Of a DNA stretch of 64,000 nt, positions 1 to 9,115 are shown one piece after another. Under the pieces are notes generated by a model. That model did no database searches, had not been told where the DNA came from, and saw only the letters and a program-made list of their open reading frames with translations. Numbering within the stretch: the stretch's first letter is position 1; each line of letters starts with the position of its first letter. This DNA is from an uncultured Aquimarina sp. (GTDB taxonomy: Bacteria > Bacteroidota > Bacteroidia > Flavobacteriales > Flavobacteriaceae), in contig CANMMM010000008.1 in the NCBI GenBank assembly GCA_947498935.1, positions 62,001 to 126,000 on the forward strand, written 5' to 3'. Position numbers and translations under genes: made by a program.

Positions 1-31
1 GCGATTTATAGTTTTGGATACATTTTTACTT

Positions 32-120
32 GCGTTAGGGATAGTAGAGGAAATCCCACAGCCCGACCTTAGGAGGTGCGAGGAATTGGAACGGATAGCC
101 CGACCCTTGTGGTAACGCCC
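32..120 (+). repeat. Dispersed structured repeat R1, copy 1
   Basis: First of nine copies in this window of an 85-91 bp intergenic element. It opens with GCGTTAGGGAT and closes with TAACGCCC, so the ends pair (GCGTTA with TAACGC). Inside, GGGAT pairs with ATCCC, and a variable stem (here GCCC with GGTGC, one bulged base) carries the conserved loop GACCTTAGGA. Not coding. It may be a structured small RNA or a non-autonomous mobile repeat; see findings. Confidence 0.85.
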
Positions 121-141
121 AAAATATCTTAAACAAACTTT

Positions 142-160
142 GAAGTGATTTACACTTTTT
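142..160. repeat. Solo terminal repeat of family R2
   Basis: The sequence GAAGTGATTTACACTTTTT matches the terminal inverted repeat of the approximately 160 bp R2 elements found at 32.3, 34.9 and 44.6 kb. The body is missing here and the PhoD terminator follows directly. Confidence 0.55.
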
Positions 161-172
161 ACATTTGGCTAT

Positions 173-217
173 AAAAAAAAGGCTTTTGTACTCGATACAT
201 GGTACAAAAGCCTTTTT
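173..217 (-). terminator. Rho-independent terminator of the PhoD gene
   Basis: An 11-bp perfect stem (GGCTTTTGTAC at 181-191 with GTACAAAAGCC at 202-212) is flanked by A8 on one side and T5 on the other. It lies 36 bp beyond the PhoD stop codon and can act in both directions. Confidence 0.85.
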
Positions 218-252
218 GGAATCTGCTAATCGTTTAGCAAATGAAATTCCTA

Positions 253-2445
253 TTATTGAATGCTAATTTTTCGTTGTGCTTTGGTTGTCTCTGATGCTAC
301 TACCATTATATAAGTACCCTTGGGCAATACCGATACATCAAAGGATAGATTATAGATGCCTTTTGTAGCTTTGGAGTCTAACAATTCGTATTGCATTTTG
401 CCATTCATATCATACAATCGAACGGTTATTTTTGTATCCTTAGTAAGGATGTAATGCAAATTCCCTTGATCATACATCGGATTTGGGTATACGCCTATGA
501 TCAGAAAATCTTCTTCTGCAACGGATGCGGTAGCGACTTCGATAGGCGCTACTGCTACTGGTTTGGTAGCTTTGGACAAGGCTACTGCAGCTGTAGAGGT
601 TTCTCGCACTCTACAATTATTATCTCGTACAAACCAACTTCTGGATCTGCGTTCGCCCGCTACGGGTCTAGTAATGTCGGCGACATCATACCAATCGCCC
701 TGTACTTTATCTTTTCGTACGTCTAACACGTAATATCCATGGTTGTTTAGGTCTACGTCTTTGATATGTCTATTGAGCAATCGGATGTAGAATTCGGAAA
801 TACCTGAAACGACTCCTCCTGCAAAATCTAGGTTGGTAGAGGTAACACTTGGCACTACAAATTCGCACATTTCGCACTTACCATCATAGCGTACCTCGCC
901 AACAAATGTGCTATGGATGTCTCCTGTAAGTACTACAATGTTATTAATATTTTGGTTTTTGACGAACTGTAATAGTTTTTCTCTTTCTTCTTGATACCCA
1001 TCCCAAGCGTCATTAGTAGGCACCCCATTCCAAGGCATTAGCATTACTTGATTGCCGATGATTCTCCATTTTGCAGTAGAGGCTCGTAATTGATTGGTAA
1101 GCCATGCAAATTGTTCTGCTCCAAGAATTGATTTGTAGGTACGCTTATTAGACTTGGTAGTGGTCGCCACTGGGTATTTTGTCCCTTTACGCAGTAATCG
1201 CTCTAGCGTGGTCGTATCGGTTGCATTTTTAGTCTTGTTTTTTGCTAAAATTACTCCTGCAAATTCATCAACTACTTGTGTAAATTCTGTAGGTGACAAG
1301 GTATTCGAATCTACCGCTTTGGTTTGTTTATCAGCTATGTTAAGCATCATCGGCAATACTTCGTGTAATACTGATTTCAACTCGTCTTCTTTGGACAAAT
1401 CTTTGGTAGCGATGACTTCTTGTACATACGTTTTAAATACATGATTAGAGGCGGCAGCACTAATTAGATTTTTAGAACTGTTTACTTGGGTATCTCTTCC
1501 TTGGATTCTGGTGTCTAAGAGGATCAAATCCATTAGCTTTCCGTATGAAATGGTTCTGTACAATCGATATTCTTCGATAGAATTGGCACGGATGGGCATC
1601 CACTCAAAATAGGCTTTGTAAGCATTGTTCTTTCTTGCTTCCCAGCTTCCTTCGGTAGCATCTGTATGGTTTTCTGCGCCGAATTTATTGGCATCATTGG
1701 CAAACTCGTGGTCGTCCCATATGGTAATAAATGGGTGGTTTTGGTGTGCATTACGTAGCATAGGGTCTAACTTGTAAAAAGAATGACGTACTCGATAATC
1801 ATTGAGTGTTATGATCTCATTGGTAGGTACGTGTCCTCTGCCCACTGCATCGCTATAGCCGTAGCCTTCTGATTCGTATTCATAGATATAGTCTCCTAGG
1901 TGGATCACAGCATCTAAGTCGGTACGTTGTGCGATCTGATTGTAGGCATTAAAATATCCGTTTTGGTAATTAGAACAGGAGGCGATGGCAAATCGTAGGT
2001 TCTCTACCATTTCTTGGCGTGCAGGAGCAGTTTTAGTTTTTCCTACTAGAGAGAATGCATTCCCTGATTGAAATTGGTAATAATAAGTCTGGTAAGCTTG
2101 AAGACCTGTAACGTCTACTTTTACAGTATAATCTTTGTTTTGGTCAGTCGTTACTATTCCTTGTTGGACTACTTGCTGCATGGCTGGGTCTAGGGCAACT
2201 TTCCATCGTACATCTGCTTTATTGGCATTGGTGGTTACACGTGTCCAGATCATTACTGCATCTTCTAATGGATCGCCTGAGGCGACTCCGTGATAAAAGG
2301 GTGCTAATGATGGGTCATAAAAGGTGTTTAGTTCTGTAACGTTTGTAGATCGTTCTATTTTAGTGAGTACAGATGATAGTTGCTGTGCATACAGCGCATG
2401 TGAAAAAATAAAAAGCAGTGCGGCTTTTAAGAGTGATTGTTTCAT
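253..2445 (-). CDS. phoD: PhoD-family alkaline phosphatase/phosphodiesterase with T9SS sorting domain
   Basis: The 730-residue precursor has a signal peptide (cut after about residue 20, ...HALYA-QQ). A PhoD N-terminal domain follows (HGVASGDPLEDAVMIWTR near residue 52). The metallophosphatase core contains CSNYQNGYFNAY, LGDYIYEY (about 183-190), WDDHEFANDANK and VVLTGDIHSTFVGEV, the family's Fe/Ca-binding motifs. The last 80 residues (YPNPMYDQG ... LPKGTYIMVV ... KISIQ) are a type A T9SS sorting domain, so the enzyme is probably exported to the cell surface or released. It likely hydrolyses phosphodiesters or phosphomonoesters for phosphate scavenging. An insertion of about 100 residues sits in the core (around 320-430), longer than in Bacillus PhoD. 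No Pho box was recognised. The gene stands alone and ends at a strong terminator. Confidence 0.9.
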   Translation of the reverse strand: MKQSLLKAALLFIFSHALYAQQLSSVLTKIERSTNVTELNTFYDPSLAPFYHGVASGDPLEDAVMIWTRVTTNANKADVRWKVALDPAMQQVVQQGIVTTDQNKDYTVKVDVTGLQAYQTYYYQFQSGNAFSLVGKTKTAPARQEMVENLRFAIASCSNYQNGYFNAYNQIAQRTDLDAVIHLGDYIYEYESEGYGYSDAVGRGHVPTNEIITLNDYRVRHSFYKLDPMLRNAHQNHPFITIWDDHEFANDANKFGAENHTDATEGSWEARKNNAYKAYFEWMPIRANSIEEYRLYRTISYGKLMDLILLDTRIQGRDTQVNSSKNLISAAASNHVFKTYVQEVIATKDLSKEDELKSVLHEVLPMMLNIADKQTKAVDSNTLSPTEFTQVVDEFAGVILAKNKTKNATDTTTLERLLRKGTKYPVATTTKSNKRTYKSILGAEQFAWLTNQLRASTAKWRIIGNQVMLMPWNGVPTNDAWDGYQEEREKLLQFVKNQNINNIVVLTGDIHSTFVGEVRYDGKCEMCEFVVPSVTSTNLDFAGGVVSGISEFYIRLLNRHIKDVDLNNHGYYVLDVRKDKVQGDWYDVADITRPVAGERRSRSWFVRDNNCRVRETSTAAVALSKATKPVAVAPIEVATASVAEEDFLIIGVYPNPMYDQGNLHYILTKDTKITVRLYDMNGKMQYELLDSKATKGIYNLSFDVSVLPKGTYIMVVASETTKAQRKISIQ

Positions 2446-2713
2446 GTAAGTTTCTTTTTGTAGTTATGCCGCGAAAGTAAGGGGATCAACTACAAAAAAA
2501 ATGAGAGTGTATGCTTCTTGAAACAAACTTAATCTTGATAACTATAAGATGCTGTATTGACTAAAGGAATTAATCACTATTTTACGTAGAATTTCGTTTA
2601 TTTTCGTAATATTATGGGATTTATTCAGGAATTCCGTAGCTAAATGAATGGTTTACTTAGAATAACGTATTGATATTCAAAAAAACGCTGCTTCTTATGA
2701 TTAGCATTTTGTT

Positions 2714-3349
2714 TTAATGATTAACAAATTCTATCTGCTTTTTACCGAGTACTGTTCCTGTTTTTCCATCCAATGTTATCTCCTCTAATTGATCACCAGA
2801 AACTTGATGAGTAATTACCCATATGTTAGCACCTGATGCACTTTCCTCTTTATATATCGTAGTCTGAAAACCTGAGGTTTCATACCCTTGGGCTAGCGTT
2901 ATCTTATGCTGACCACAATAAGATAGTATTTCCTTCCAACCAAAATCATACCCCCTATCAGTATCGATTTCTCGGATTAAATTACCAGCTTCGTCAAACT
3001 CATACCATATACCAATTGGATAGCCATTATTAAATGATATAGCTTTTTCTTGAATATTTCCATTATCAAAAAATTTCTTCACCATCATAAAATATGATTT
3101 ATTGTAATAAGTTCTTCTGATATATCCCAAAGATTGCTTTTCTGCTTCTTGATAGAATACCTCATTGGAAATTATATATTTTTTAGATATGCTATCTTTC
3201 TTAACCTCAAACTCTTTTATATCAAATTTTTCGAAGGAATTATCTATTGCTGGTATAAAATTATTTTGATTTTCCATAATTTTCGATTGCGCCTTACATC
3301 CTTGTAGGCATAGTGTTATACTAATTAATATGAGAGTCCAATAGTTCAT
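2714..3349 (-). CDS. Lipoprotein with MORN/YwqK-like repeat, candidate immunity protein
   Basis: The 211-residue protein has a lipoprotein signal (LCLQGC, lipid-bearing Cys at about residue 18). The middle part (MVKKFFDNGNIQEKAIS, then GYPIGIWYEFDEAGNLIRE) looks like the short YwqK/MORN-type strand repeats. It starts 7 bp after the stop of the putative effector, on the same strand, so the two are co-transcribed with tssD. Small envelope-anchored proteins in this position downstream of a T6SS effector are commonly its immunity protein. That role is inferred from position only; the protein was not matched to a characterised family. Confidence 0.6.
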   Translation of the reverse strand: MNYWTLILISITLCLQGCKAQSKIMENQNNFIPAIDNSFEKFDIKEFEVKKDSISKKYIISNEVFYQEAEKQSLGYIRRTYYNKSYFMMVKKFFDNGNIQEKAISFNNGYPIGIWYEFDEAGNLIREIDTDRGYDFGWKEILSYCGQHKITLAQGYETSGFQTTIYKEESASGANIWVITHQVSGDQLEEITLDGKTGTVLGKKQIEFVNH

Positions 3350-3356
3350 TGAGCTA

Positions 3357-4940
3357 TTATTTAATCGATTTATTGGCCTTTACCCATTGCCAATACCATA
3401 AACTACAACGATCATTTCTATGACCAGGTACATGATGTGTATAATCCAATAGGTTTTCTGTCTTTTTATAGGCATAGGTAAATTCTGCATGTTTCGAAGC
3501 CTCGCTATTAGAAAACGAATGAGCTAGATTCATAGAATATAAAAATTCATGGGCAGCTGTTTGATCATTAGCGGTAGCAAATACAACTACAAAATCTGCT
3601 CCAAAACGAGAATAACCACTTATAGCCCCTTTAGTGCCTTGTCCGCCTTCTGCAAAATAAAAAGCTTTGAAATGCTTATCGTATTTCTTTGCAAAACTAG
3701 CAGACAGTTGTTTGGTCAAAAAGGTGTCTAAAGCAGAGCCATTTTTAGTATTTTTAGAACTTACCTTTTTATTTTTTATAAAATTTAAAAAATCCTTGTG
3801 AGTAGAAAGGTCTAAATCTACTATGTCAGAATCTGCATGCAATTTAATTAATGCCTGCTTCAAATATTTCTCTATACGATCTTTTTCATTTTTTGCGTTT
3901 GAAATTTTTTCACCTTGTAAAGGAATAAGCTCTGGTGTTTTTATCTGTACAAAAACTACTTTTTTTTCTTTCTGTTTAGTCGTATCATTAGCCCAAACAG
4001 TTATTTTACCTGCTTCTATTTTTGTTATATTTCCTTTTGCATCTTTCTGGCAGGCATGCACTGTAATCGTCTCATCTTTTGCAAATTCACTTATACATTT
4101 GATCGTAATCTCGCCTTTGGGTTTTAGCATTCCTTTTTTACCTGAAATATCAATAGTAGTTGGTGTTATCACAAAATTAGTATTTTTTTCAAATTCTAGA
4201 TAATCTCCTTTTTCTTGTATATCTACGATCAGTTTTATTTTGGCTTCTTGATTTTTATATATAGACATCCAAGGAATCAAATAATCCTCTGGGGTCTTAT
4301 TCCCTTTGCTATCTGTAATAGCCCATGGTAATGAAAAACTATTGTATTTCTTTTTTAACGCTTTGAATTGTTTAGGGTCTTTCTTAAAATAGCCTTTATA
4401 TACATTTCCATTTTTTTCTAATTTAGTATGCGCACTATCTTTATATTGCTTACTCACAATAGTTTCATAGGTATTATCTCCAAAAAGCTTTGTATCTCCA
4501 ATTCGTAGCCAATCAAACCCGAATTCACCTTTCCATTGATCATTGGGTCTAAAATGAGTAATAATCTTTGGCTTAGGAATTACTTTTAAGGGACTACTTT
4601 TCTTATAAATTCCATTATGGGATACTTTGGCTATTAATTGATCTATATCCGCTGTTTTAAATACTTCCCATTCTTCTTTGATTTCGAAAGGAGTTATCTC
4701 TACAATCCCATCTTCTGAAATAGTTTCGGTAAACAAAATTTGTTTTTTCCCTTGTTCAAACTCAGTTCCATTTTCTTTTTCTATGGTAATAGTGGCTGTA
4801 CTACCCACAGCATTATCTATTTGCGCAAGTAAACTTACTCTCTGTGCATATTGAACCTCGTTAATATTTTGTTCCTGCTCATCATCGTTATTCCAAATAA
4901 TGTTAGCTATTGATTGATGTTGGCAGAGTAGTATCAGCAA
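3357..4940 (-). CDS. Putative TssD-linked T6SS effector with degenerate zinc-protease motif
   Basis: The 527-codon frame overlaps the end of tssD by 38 bp in another frame (+1). It has no ATG near its start: a TGA lies immediately before the TTG taken as start, and the first in-frame ATG is about 225 codons in. Translation therefore depends on the TTG, on coupling to tssD, or on a frameshift. Residues about 10-330 look like beta-sandwich modules (IIWNNDDEQEQ, then TATITIEKENGTEF). The C-terminus resembles zinc peptidases: H464-E-F-L-Y468 followed by H474, then FTYAYKKTENLLDY and SLWYWQW. The usual second His of HExxH is Tyr (codon TAT for CAT). It may be an inactive enzyme, a divergent one, or a mutated copy. 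The role as effector is inferred from the tssD-effector-lipoprotein order. Confidence 0.65.
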   Translation of the reverse strand: MLILLCQHQSIANIIWNNDDEQEQNINEVQYAQRVSLLAQIDNAVGSTATITIEKENGTEFEQGKKQILFTETISEDGIVEITPFEIKEEWEVFKTADIDQLIAKVSHNGIYKKSSPLKVIPKPKIITHFRPNDQWKGEFGFDWLRIGDTKLFGDNTYETIVSKQYKDSAHTKLEKNGNVYKGYFKKDPKQFKALKKKYNSFSLPWAITDSKGNKTPEDYLIPWMSIYKNQEAKIKLIVDIQEKGDYLEFEKNTNFVITPTTIDISGKKGMLKPKGEITIKCISEFAKDETITVHACQKDAKGNITKIEAGKITVWANDTTKQKEKKVVFVQIKTPELIPLQGEKISNAKNEKDRIEKYLKQALIKLHADSDIVDLDLSTHKDFLNFIKNKKVSSKNTKNGSALDTFLTKQLSASFAKKYDKHFKAFYFAEGGQGTKGAISGYSRFGADFVVVFATANDQTAAHEFLYSMNLAHSFSNSEASKHAEFTYAYKKTENLLDYTHHVPGHRNDRCSLWYWQWVKANKSIK

Positions 4941-5370
4941 TCATTGGGGATATTTCATCTGATTTAAAAGGAGTTACCTGCCGATATGTTCTATATTTTG
5001 CTTGCGAATTCAAATCTTCAATAGCAGCTGCTGTAATTTCTAATGTATCGGTCAGAGGTTGATTTCCTGTAGCTTTAAAATACGTTGAATTGGCTATTAC
5101 ATGACAATCCAAAAACCTTATTTTTCTGGATTTCCCAGACAAGAAGCTATGTGCATATTCTAGAATTATTTCTTGTACAGTTTCTGTAGGATGAATTGCT
5201 TTTTCAAAAAAATAAGTATCACTTGTAGCTTCTATTACGACTACTAATCCTACATGAAAAGGTTTTCCACTAGGTCTTCCACTTATATCAGTGACTTGTT
5301 TAAACCCGTGTTCGCATTTAAGGACATTAAAGACTTGCCCCTCTACGTATAACTTAGCAATAATGCTCAT
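4903..5370 (-). CDS. tssD: Type VI secretion tube protein TssD (Hcp homologue of Bacteroidota)
   Basis: The 155-residue product has the TssD pattern of Bacteroidota T6SSiii: MSIIAKLYVEGQVFNVLKC at the start, then TDISGRPSGKP, a strand-rich middle with FFEKAIHPTETV, RKIRFLDCHVIANSTYF, and QPLTDTLEITAAAIEDLN near residue 130. TssD forms the expelled inner tube. The roughly 25 residues after the core are a tail leading towards the next reading frame, suggesting that tube and effector were, or are, one polypeptide. No other T6SS structural gene is in the window, so this is an orphan effector-delivery island. A -7 box lies about 30 bp upstream. Confidence 0.8.
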   Translation of the reverse strand: MSIIAKLYVEGQVFNVLKCEHGFKQVTDISGRPSGKPFHVGLVVVIEATSDTYFFEKAIHPTETVQEIILEYAHSFLSGKSRKIRFLDCHVIANSTYFKATGNQPLTDTLEITAAAIEDLNSQAKYRTYRQVTPFKSDEISPMIADTTLPTSINS

Positions 5371-5400
5371 AATGTGGGTGTTGGTATTTTAAGAGTTTGC

Positions 5401-5408
5401 CAAATGTA
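5401..5408 (-). promoter_or_regulatory. -7 box of the tssD operon promoter
   Basis: On the minus strand this reads TACATTTG, a full match to the Bacteroidota -7 consensus TAnnTTTG, 30 bp before the tssD ATG. A properly spaced -33 TTG was not found, so this is a candidate. Confidence 0.45.
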
Positions 5409-5618
5409 TAGAATTTTAGTTACAAATGACACTAAACAAAGAAATAAAGCTACAGCACACACCCAAAATTATACACACACGTATCTGTTACTGTAGCTTA
5501 TCTCTTAGTATCAAAAGAGGAAGTACTAAAAAATTTGCCTACCCTATAGCATTCCTCTTTCTATATATAAATGTCAAAAACACCCTTTTTGTTACCCCCT
5601 AAATGTGTTAAAAAAAAG
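5409..5618. other. Intergenic sequence between tssD promoter and arg terminator
   Basis: AT-rich sequence upstream of tssD. No open frame, repeat family member or clear operator was found in it. Confidence 0.5.
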
Positions 5619-5620
5619 CT

Positions 5621-5662
5621 AAAAAAAAACAACCCCCAGTGGTTAACTACTCCGCTGGGGGT
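5621..5662 (-). terminator. Terminator of the arginine operon
   Basis: ACCCCCAGTGG (5632-5642) pairs with CCGCTGGGGGT (5652-5662) with one G-U pair, followed on the minus strand by a run of nine T. It lies about 100 bp past the argH stop codon. Confidence 0.9.
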
Positions 5663-5718
5663 CTAGGTTGAAGCTAAAAATTAAACTAACTCAACTTACA
5701 CTCAATTAAACATGCTTC

Positions 5719-5746
5719 AACTTCTCTTCTATAACTTCTCTTCTAT
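5719..5746. repeat. Short tandem repeat, 14 bp x 2
   Basis: Two exact copies of AACTTCTCTTCTAT stand head to tail, followed by the start of a third, just beyond the argH stop codon. This is probably replication slippage with no evident role. Confidence 0.8.
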
Positions 5747-5764
5747 AACTTCCTCTATATTAGG

Positions 5765-7042
5765 TTACACAGCTTCAATTTTAGCTTTGATACGATCTAA
5801 GCATAGGTTATTAATACTACCTATATGACTGTGTTTTGTATTCTTTTCGGGTTTATAATTTCCTTGTTCTATATCCAATCCGATTTTTACATACGCATCT
5901 CTAAACGACATCCCTTGCATCACTAATTCATTCAGTGTATCTACACTAAATAGATAATCGTACTTATCATCATCCAAGATAGCTGTATTAACCGTCACAC
6001 TTTTTAGTGCATAAATTGCCATTTCTAAAGAGGCTTTTAAGTCCTGAATGGCAGGTACAATTCCTTCTTTGAGCAATTGTAGATCTCTATGATACCCACT
6101 AGGTAGGTTATTCGTCAGTAATGTCAATTCATAAGGTAATGCCTGTATCTTATTACACTTTCCTCTAATTAACTCAAAGACGTCAGGATTTTTCTTATGT
6201 GGCATGATACTAGATCCTGTAGTCAACTCAGAAGGAATACTCATAAAATCAAAGTTCTGACTCATATATAAGCATACATCCATCGCTAGTTTAGACAAAG
6301 TACTAGCTATACTACTCATCGCAAATGCGGTAGATTTCTCTGATTTTCCTCTGCTCATTTGTGCAGCGACTACATTGTATTTTAGGGTTTCAAATCCTAA
6401 TGCTTGGGTGGTATGCTCTCTATCTATCGGAAACGAACTTCCATACCCAGCTGCACTACCCAATGGATTTTGGTCTACTACGCTCAATGCTGCATTTACA
6501 AACTGTAGATCATCTACAAAACTCTCTGCATAAGCAGAAAACCACAATCCAAAGGAAGAAGGCATAGCGATCTGTAAATGCGTATACCCTGGTAACAAAA
6601 CATCTGCATATTTTGCTGCGGAATCCAATAAGTTATGCGACAATTCTTTGACCATTGTCTTTAGTTGCGATAATTCATCCTTTAAGTACAAATGCATAGC
6701 CACTAACACTTGATCATTTCTAGAACGAGCCGTATGAATACGCTTACCAGCATCACCAATTTTTTGGGTCAATTCGAATTCTATCTTAGAATGTACATCT
6801 TCGAATTGTGCTTCGATGCTAAATGTTCCTTCCGCAATGGATTCAGACAATATGCCTAATTCTTTGGTAATAGCAGCAATATCTGTATCCGATAGCAACC
6901 CAATGCTATGCAACATATCAGCATGTGCTTGGGTGGCCTGCACATCGTATTTAGCAATCACGAGGTCTAATTGTCGATCATTACCTACGGTAAACATATC
7001 TATTTTCTGATCGGTTGGTAAACCTTTATCCCACAGTTTCAT
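5765..7042 (-). CDS. argH: Argininosuccinate lyase
   Basis: The 425-residue protein belongs to the fumarase/aspartase superfamily. It carries HTARSRNDQV (about residue 105) and the signature loop GSSIMPHKKNPD (about 277-288). It cleaves argininosuccinate to arginine and fumarate, the last step of arginine synthesis, in the cytoplasm. It is the last gene of the arginine/proline operon, 79 bp after argE, and is followed by the operon terminator. It is somewhat shorter than the usual 450-470 residues, as in other Bacteroidota. Confidence 0.95.
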   Translation of the reverse strand: MKLWDKGLPTDQKIDMFTVGNDRQLDLVIAKYDVQATQAHADMLHSIGLLSDTDIAAITKELGILSESIAEGTFSIEAQFEDVHSKIEFELTQKIGDAGKRIHTARSRNDQVLVAMHLYLKDELSQLKTMVKELSHNLLDSAAKYADVLLPGYTHLQIAMPSSFGLWFSAYAESFVDDLQFVNAALSVVDQNPLGSAAGYGSSFPIDREHTTQALGFETLKYNVVAAQMSRGKSEKSTAFAMSSIASTLSKLAMDVCLYMSQNFDFMSIPSELTTGSSIMPHKKNPDVFELIRGKCNKIQALPYELTLLTNNLPSGYHRDLQLLKEGIVPAIQDLKASLEMAIYALKSVTVNTAILDDDKYDYLFSVDTLNELVMQGMSFRDAYVKIGLDIEQGNYKPEKNTKHSHIGSINNLCLDRIKAKIEAV

Positions 7043-7121
7043 GTATTCTGTTTTATATTCTAGTTATAACATATACCTATGTTGGTATACATAATTCATT
7101 TTCTTTTCTATGTGCAAGGTA

Positions 7122-8252
7122 TTATAAAATACCTTCTATAATCTGTATATACAAAGCGATACCTTGTTTGATCTCATCTACATATATATACTCATCCGCA
7201 GAATGCGAACGCGTAGAATCCCCTGGCCCTAGTTTTAGAGAAGGGCAGCTTAATACCGATTGATCTGATAAGGTCGGCGATCCATAGGTACTTCTTCCCA
7301 ATTGTATGCCCGAAAGCACAATCGGATGTTCCTTAGGGATCGATGATGATTGTAAGTGTAAAGATCTCGGTGTCACGGTTACATTTGCAGGCATTGCATC
7401 TCGCACTATATCCAATACTTCTTGATTTCCATACTTGTCATTCACCCGAATATCTACGACTAGATCGCAGTGCGACGGCACTACATTGTGCTGATTCCCT
7501 GCACTGACCTGTGTCACTGTCATTTTTACCTTGCCTAGCACTTCTGAATCTTTTTCGAATTCGTACTGCTGAAACCAATCAATCACAGGTAGCGCATTAT
7601 AGATCGAATTATCATCATTAGGATGCGCTGCATGACTAGCTGTACCTTTAATACTCACATCTAGTACCAATAATCCTTTTTCGGCAATCGCCAACTGCAT
7701 CAATGTAGGTTCTCCTACAATTCCAAAAGACACATTTTTTAGGTGCTTTAGTATACTTTTTAGTCCTAGTGGCCCACTACTCTCTTCCTCGGCAGTAGCA
7801 GTCATCACTAAGTTGTACTGCATATCTTCGCACTCATACAAATAGGTAAAAGTAGCGATTAGCGATACCAAACATCCCCCAGCATCATTGCTCCCCAGTC
7901 CGTACAATTTTCCATCTTTGGTAAACGCGTCAAAGGGATCATTCGTATAATTTCCATTCGGTTTTACGGTATCATGATGCGAGTTGAGTAAAATCGTAGG
8001 TTTCTCATCACTAAAGTGCTTATTATATGCCCAGATATTATTATTCTCTCGTTCATAAGGAATATTTTTCGTCTCAAACCACGCTTCAATCAGCTTTGCC
8101 GTTCCCTCTTCCTCAGAAGAAAAAGACTGTGTTTGGATCAAACGCTCCAATAAGGCAATTGCCTGCTCTGTGAGTGCTGCGATAGATGAATTTTCTAATG
8201 CATCCTGTATCTGATTCATAGCTATTGATGTATTTTGATGTGATGATTCCAT
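7122..8252 (-). CDS. argE: N-acyl-ornithine deacylase (M20 family, ArgE-type)
   Basis: The 376-residue M20 metallopeptidase-fold protein has zinc-site motifs LLNSHHDTVKPN (about residue 90), GLGSNDAGG (about 119) and the catalytic Glu segment TAEEESSGPLG. Between argB and argH it should remove the acyl group from N-acetyl- or N-succinyl-citrulline/ornithine intermediates; no argJ is present, so a separate deacylase is required. Because the carbamoyltransferase next door acts before deacylation, the true substrate is probably N-acylcitrulline. The first 11 residues look non-conserved; Met12 (8219) is an alternative start. Argb lies 14 bp upstream. Confidence 0.88.
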   Translation of the reverse strand: MESSHQNTSIAMNQIQDALENSSIAALTEQAIALLERLIQTQSFSSEEEGTAKLIEAWFETKNIPYERENNNIWAYNKHFSDEKPTILLNSHHDTVKPNGNYTNDPFDAFTKDGKLYGLGSNDAGGCLVSLIATFTYLYECEDMQYNLVMTATAEEESSGPLGLKSILKHLKNVSFGIVGEPTLMQLAIAEKGLLVLDVSIKGTASHAAHPNDDNSIYNALPVIDWFQQYEFEKDSEVLGKVKMTVTQVSAGNQHNVVPSHCDLVVDIRVNDKYGNQEVLDIVRDAMPANVTVTPRSLHLQSSSIPKEHPIVLSGIQLGRSTYGSPTLSDQSVLSCPSLKLGPGDSTRSHSADEYIYVDEIKQGIALYIQIIEGIL

Positions 8253-8266
8253 GACTATTTTTTTCT

Positions 8267-9052
8267 TTATAGACTAAGTGTAGTATGCTTTGTTGTAGGA
8301 TCTTTTATAAAATCTGCATTCGCAATATGTACTTTCATTACATTTTTCTGCAACGCCTCAAAACAATTCTGCAATTTTGGCAACATACCATCGGCTATAA
8401 TTTTAGCCTCTCTAAGTGCCGAATACTTTTCTAAATCAATATGTTCTATTACAGAATCTTTGTCCTCTATGTTTTCTAACACACCTTTAAGCTCAAAACA
8501 ATAAAATAAAGATACTTCATAAAACGCACTCATAACCGCAGCAATTTCTGCGGCTATCGTATCTGCATTGGTATTGAGCAATTGTCCTTGCTGATCATGA
8601 GTTACGGCACAAAAAACTGGGGTGATCCCTAATGTAGTCAATCCATTAATCATACGACCATTTACCTGTGTTACATCTCCCACGAACCCATAATCTACAA
8701 ACTGCACAGGACGTTTCTGTGCTGTAATTACATTAGCATCTGCTCCCGTAAGTCCCAAAGCATTACAATCATATTTTTGTAAACCTGACACCACTGTTTT
8801 ATTGATCAGCCCTGCATACGTCATCACTACTATATCCAAACTAGCGGCTGATGTAATTCTTCTACCATCAATCATTTCTGTTTTCACCCCTAATTTAGCC
8901 GCTAACTTAGTAGCGGATTTACCACCACCATGTACTAAAATCTTAGGGCCTTCTATTTTGGCAAAATCCTGTAAAAACGTAGCTAAAGCAGTCTCATTTT
9001 CGATGATATTCCCTCCGATCTTAGCTACTAATAATTTTTGTTTCTGCTTCAT
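8267..9052 (-). CDS. argB: N-acetyl/N-succinyl-glutamate kinase
   Basis: The 261-residue amino-acid-kinase-fold protein has KIGGNIIEN at the N-terminus, LVHGGGKSATKLA (about residue 40), DGRRITSAASLDIV and LLNTNADTIAAEIA. It phosphorylates the N-acylated glutamate made by the first enzyme. The length matches short ArgB forms without the N-terminal arginine-sensing helix. The gene lies between argF' and argE in the operon. Whether the acyl group is acetyl or succinyl cannot be read from this sequence; the neighbouring carbamoyltransferase favours succinyl. Confidence 0.93.
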   Translation of the reverse strand: MKQKQKLLVAKIGGNIIENETALATFLQDFAKIEGPKILVHGGGKSATKLAAKLGVKTEMIDGRRITSAASLDIVVMTYAGLINKTVVSGLQKYDCNALGLTGADANVITAQKRPVQFVDYGFVGDVTQVNGRMINGLTTLGITPVFCAVTHDQQGQLLNTNADTIAAEIAAVMSAFYEVSLFYCFELKGVLENIEDKDSVIEHIDLEKYSALREAKIIADGMLPKLQNCFEALQKNVMKVHIANADFIKDPTTKHTTLSL

Positions 9053-9115
9053 ATATTTGCTTTGTGCGCTTCGCTACACCTACTCTTCTATTTGTTATTT
9101 CTTAAAACTACTCAT

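Noticed and set aside
391..726. Plus-strand open frame inside the PhoD gene
   Set aside because: It lies wholly within a well-supported gene on the other strand and shows no family motif.
4903..4990. Programmed frameshift signal at the tssD/effector junction
   Set aside because: No slippery heptamer or downstream stem-loop is visible and the required shift is +1 after a TGA; left as one of several explanations rather than called.
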